The position numbers were made by a program, and so were the translations under genes. 8,259 nucleotides of DNA, taken from the NCBI GenBank assembly GCA_001766965.1, contig MEKM01000053.1, forward strand, positions 1-8,259, given 5' to 3'. The notes beneath the pieces are model-generated. The model saw nothing but the letters and a program-made list of their open reading frames with translations. It did not search any database and had not been told where the DNA came from. Source of the stretch: Acidobacteria bacterium RIFCSPHIGHO2_01_FULL_67_28 (GTDB lineage: Bacteria > Acidobacteriota > Terriglobia > Acidiferrales > 2-02-FULL-67-57). This document shows positions 6,530 to 8,259 of this stretch, piece by piece; position 1 is the stretch's first letter; each line of letters starts with the position of its first letter.

Positions 6530-7849
6530 ATGTGGATCCTCGCCGGCATCGCCGTGCTTGGTCTGATGGTGCTGGTGCACGAGTTCGGGCACTTCCTGGT
6601 GGCGCAGCTGTTCGCCGTGCGGGTGGACGTTTTCTCCATCGGCTTCGGCCCGCGGCTCTTCGGACGGCGCCGCGGCGCGACCGATTACCGCGTGAGCGCG
6701 CTGCCCCTGGGCGGCTACGTCAAGATGGCCGGCGACGATCCCTCCGGGGAGCGCGCCGGCGCTCCCGACGAGTTCCTCTCCAAGCCCCGCTGGCAGCGCG
6801 CCCTCATCGCCCTGGCCGGCCCCACCACCAACATCGTGATGGCGGTGCTGCTGCTCACCGGGCTCTACACCTACCGCTACGAGCGCCCGGCCTTCCTGGA
6901 CCAGCCGGCAGTCATCGGCGCGGTGACGCCCGATTCGCCCGCCGCCGGCGCCGGCCTCCAGCCGGGCGACCGCATCGTGCGCCTCGGGTCGCTGCGCGCG
7001 CCGACCTGGGAGGACGTTCTGGTCGAGAGCGCCTTGAGCGGCGGCTCGGTGCCGGTCGAGATCGAGCGGGGCGGGACGCGGCTGACGCTCGAGCTGGTAC
7101 TGCCGGAGAACGTGCAAGAAGAACCCTGGCAGGTGGGATGGGTGCCCGAGAGCCAGTTCGTGATCCGCACCGTCCTGCCGGACACCCCTGCGGCGCGCGC
7201 CGGGTTTCGCGCCGGCGACGTCGTGCTCGCGGTCAACGGCGAGCCGCTGCGGATTCTGCCCGGGGGCGAGAACCCGCTCTCGGCCAAGCTGCAGCAGCTT
7301 GGAGGGCAACCCGTGACCTTGACGATTGAGCGCGACGCCGTGCGGCAGGATGTGGTCGTCACGCCGGAGTACGCCGACCACCCCGACGGCGGCCAGCGCT
7401 GGGTGATGGGCGTCGAGCTGGTGGGCCGCACCGCGCGCAAGGAGCTGGGCGTGGTGCAGGCGTTTTGGGTTTCGCTGGAGGACAACTGGCAGAGCAGCGG
7501 CCGCATGCTGGGGCTGGTGGGGCGTCTGTTCACCGGGCGGGCCAGCCTGCGCGGCGTGCAGGGGCCGGTGGGCATCGTGCGCTTTTCCGGGCAGGCGGGC
7601 GAAGCGGGTGGTGTGCCTGCGGTGGTCGGCCTGATGTCGCTCATCAGCTTGAGCCTGGGCATCCTGAACCTGCTGCCCATCCCGGTGCTCGACGGCGGGC
7701 ACATCGCCATGCTGGCCGTCGAAGGCGGGCTCCGGCGCGACTTGAGCCTGCGCGTCAAAGAGCGGTTGCTGCAAGCCGGCGTCGTCTTCCTCCTCTTGGT
7801 CTTCGCCGTCGTGATGTACAATGACATCGCGCGCATCTTTACCAATTAA
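6530..7849 (+). CDS. rseP: RseP-type site-2 intramembrane zinc metalloprotease
   Basis: The 439-residue inner-membrane protease of the S2P/M50 family cuts transmembrane segments. In E. coli, RseP cleaves the anti-sigma factor RseA after DegS to release the envelope-stress sigma factor, and it clears remnant signal peptides. Visible here are HEFGH (17-21) in helix 1 with the two zinc His and the catalytic Glu, LPLGGYVKMAGDD, AGPTTN (96-101), two tandem PDZ domains (about 128-190 and 211-285), and NLLPIPVLDGGH (380-391) with the third zinc ligand Asp388. Two PDZ domains match the RseP type, not the single-PDZ SpoIVFB-like or RasP type. The ATG at 6530 puts the start right before helix 1, five bases after the dxr stop. 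A longer in-frame start at 6449 would add an Arg-rich piece overlapping dxr and is unlikely. No anti-sigma or sigma gene is in the window, so the substrate is unknown. Confidence 0.94.
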   Translation: MWILAGIAVLGLMVLVHEFGHFLVAQLFAVRVDVFSIGFGPRLFGRRRGATDYRVSALPLGGYVKMAGDDPSGERAGAPDEFLSKPRWQRALIALAGPTTNIVMAVLLLTGLYTYRYERPAFLDQPAVIGAVTPDSPAAGAGLQPGDRIVRLGSLRAPTWEDVLVESALSGGSVPVEIERGGTRLTLELVLPENVQEEPWQVGWVPESQFVIRTVLPDTPAARAGFRAGDVVLAVNGEPLRILPGGENPLSAKLQQLGGQPVTLTIERDAVRQDVVVTPEYADHPDGGQRWVMGVELVGRTARKELGVVQAFWVSLEDNWQSSGRMLGLVGRLFTGRASLRGVQGPVGIVRFSGQAGEAGGVPAVVGLMSLISLSLGILNLLPIPVLDGGHIAMLAVEGGLRRDLSLRVKERLLQAGVVFLLLVFAVVMYNDIARIFTN

Positions 7850-7871
7850 TCGGGCGTAATCCGAACAGGGC

Positions 7872-7875
7872 AGGG
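7872..7875 (+). promoter_or_regulatory. Shine-Dalgarno for ispG (AGGG)
   Basis: AGGG lies five bases before the ATG at 7881, in the 31-nt gap after rseP. It is the clearest ribosome site in the window and supports this start. Confidence 0.6.
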
Positions 7876-7880
7876 AAACG

Positions 7881-8259
7881 ATGCTCGAGAAGCAACGGCC
7901 GCGGCGCAAGACCCGCGCGGTGAAGGTCGGCCCGCTCGTGATCGGCGGCGAGGCCCCGGTCATCGTGCAGTCGATGACCAAGACCGACACGCGCGACGTC
8001 GGCTCGACCGTCGCCCAAATCGAGCAGATGGTCGCCACCGGCTGCGAGCTGGTGCGGCTGGCTGTGCCTGACCAAGCGGCCGCGACGGCGCTGGCGGAAA
8101 TCGCCAAGCGGCTCCCGCAGGTACCCCTCGCCGCCGACATTCACTTCCAGCACCGGCTGGCGCTGGCGGCGCTCGACGCCGGCATCGCCAAGCTGCGCCT
8201 GAATCCGGGGAACATCGGCGCGCCCGACAAAGTGCGCGAAGTGGTTCGCAAGGCGCAGG
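7881..8259 (+). CDS. ispG: 4-hydroxy-3-methylbut-2-en-1-yl diphosphate synthase, 5' part, cut by the window end
   Basis: This is the sixth step of the MEP pathway. IspG, a [4Fe-4S] enzyme, reductively opens methylerythritol cyclodiphosphate to HMBPP. Only the first 126 residues are present. They belong to the TIM-barrel domain and show PVIVQSMTKTDTRD (26-39), LVRLAVPD, the block ADIHFQHRLAL (Asp86 to Leu94 region) and KLRLNPGNIG (104-113), all typical of IspG. The iron-sulfur cysteines lie in the C-terminal domain beyond the window. The reading frame is open to the last base, so truncation is by the window, not by mutation. Its place after dxr and rseP puts two MEP enzymes in one transcription unit. 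Confidence 0.93.
   Translation, partial: MLEKQRPRRKTRAVKVGPLVIGGEAPVIVQSMTKTDTRDVGSTVAQIEQMVATGCELVRLAVPDQAAATALAEIAKRLPQVPLAADIHFQHRLALAALDAGIAKLRLNPGNIGAPDKVREVVRKAQ

Noticed and set aside
7796..7822. TTGGTC...TACAAT inside the end of rseP as a promoter for ispG
   Set aside because: The spacing is only 15 nt, the -35 match is poor, and the bases are explained by codons for the rseP C-terminus. The short gap fits read-through transcription.
6164..8140. 658-residue open frame on the - strand across rseP and parts of dxr and ispG
   Set aside because: It lies opposite strongly recognised genes, is rich in Arg, Gln, His and Ala, and has no known motif. GC-rich DNA often leaves the antisense frame open.

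Overview
The window is a GC-rich bacterial chromosomal segment, densely coded, with all eight supported genes on the + strand. It reads as a core envelope and isoprenoid operon with metal and anion transport genes in front of it and inside it. The order uppS-cdsA-dxr-rseP-ispG is widely conserved in bacteria (Clostridium, for example, has a similar run). High GC together with an MgtE-N/CBS protein beside an Nramp permease makes Acidobacteriota my best guess, with other GC-rich Gram-negative lineages possible. Nothing here fixes the taxon.

Layout. Positions 8-1252 encode a soluble protein with two PRC-barrel-like segments, an MgtE N-domain and a CBS pair: the magnesium-sensing half of an MgtE channel without the channel. 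It overlaps by 19 nt the gene at 1234-2535 for an Nramp-superfamily permease whose ion-site motifs are changed (DAGG for DPGN in helix 1, IAPWQ for VMPHN in helix 6). Loss of the helix 6 methionine is the hallmark of Nramp-related Mg2+ transporters. After 62 nt comes uppS (2598-3419), then 83 nt with a possible promoter, a stem with a T-run and a short repeat. Next is a PiT-superfamily permease (3503-4525) that looks more like the sulfate permease CysP than a phosphate transporter. It is followed without gaps by cdsA (4525-5325), dxr (5322-6524, TTG start), rseP (6530-7849) and the 5' part of ispG (7881 to the window end).

How the genes fit together. Dxr and IspG are MEP-pathway enzymes that make isoprenoid precursors. 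UppS turns these into the C55 lipid carrier for peptidoglycan and other surface polymers. CdsA makes CDP-diacylglycerol for phospholipids. RseP is the intramembrane protease usually used to signal envelope stress. UppS and CdsA need Mg2+, and Dxr needs Mg2+, Mn2+ or Co2+, so a Mg2+ sensor/permease pair directly upstream is a plausible functional association.

The most notable signal is that pair: a channel-less MgtE sensor coupled to an Nramp permease with a Mg2+-type ion site, which may form a two-subunit, cation-gated uptake system. No RNA genes, mobile elements or CRISPR arrays were seen, and no stretch over 300 bases lacks a gene.
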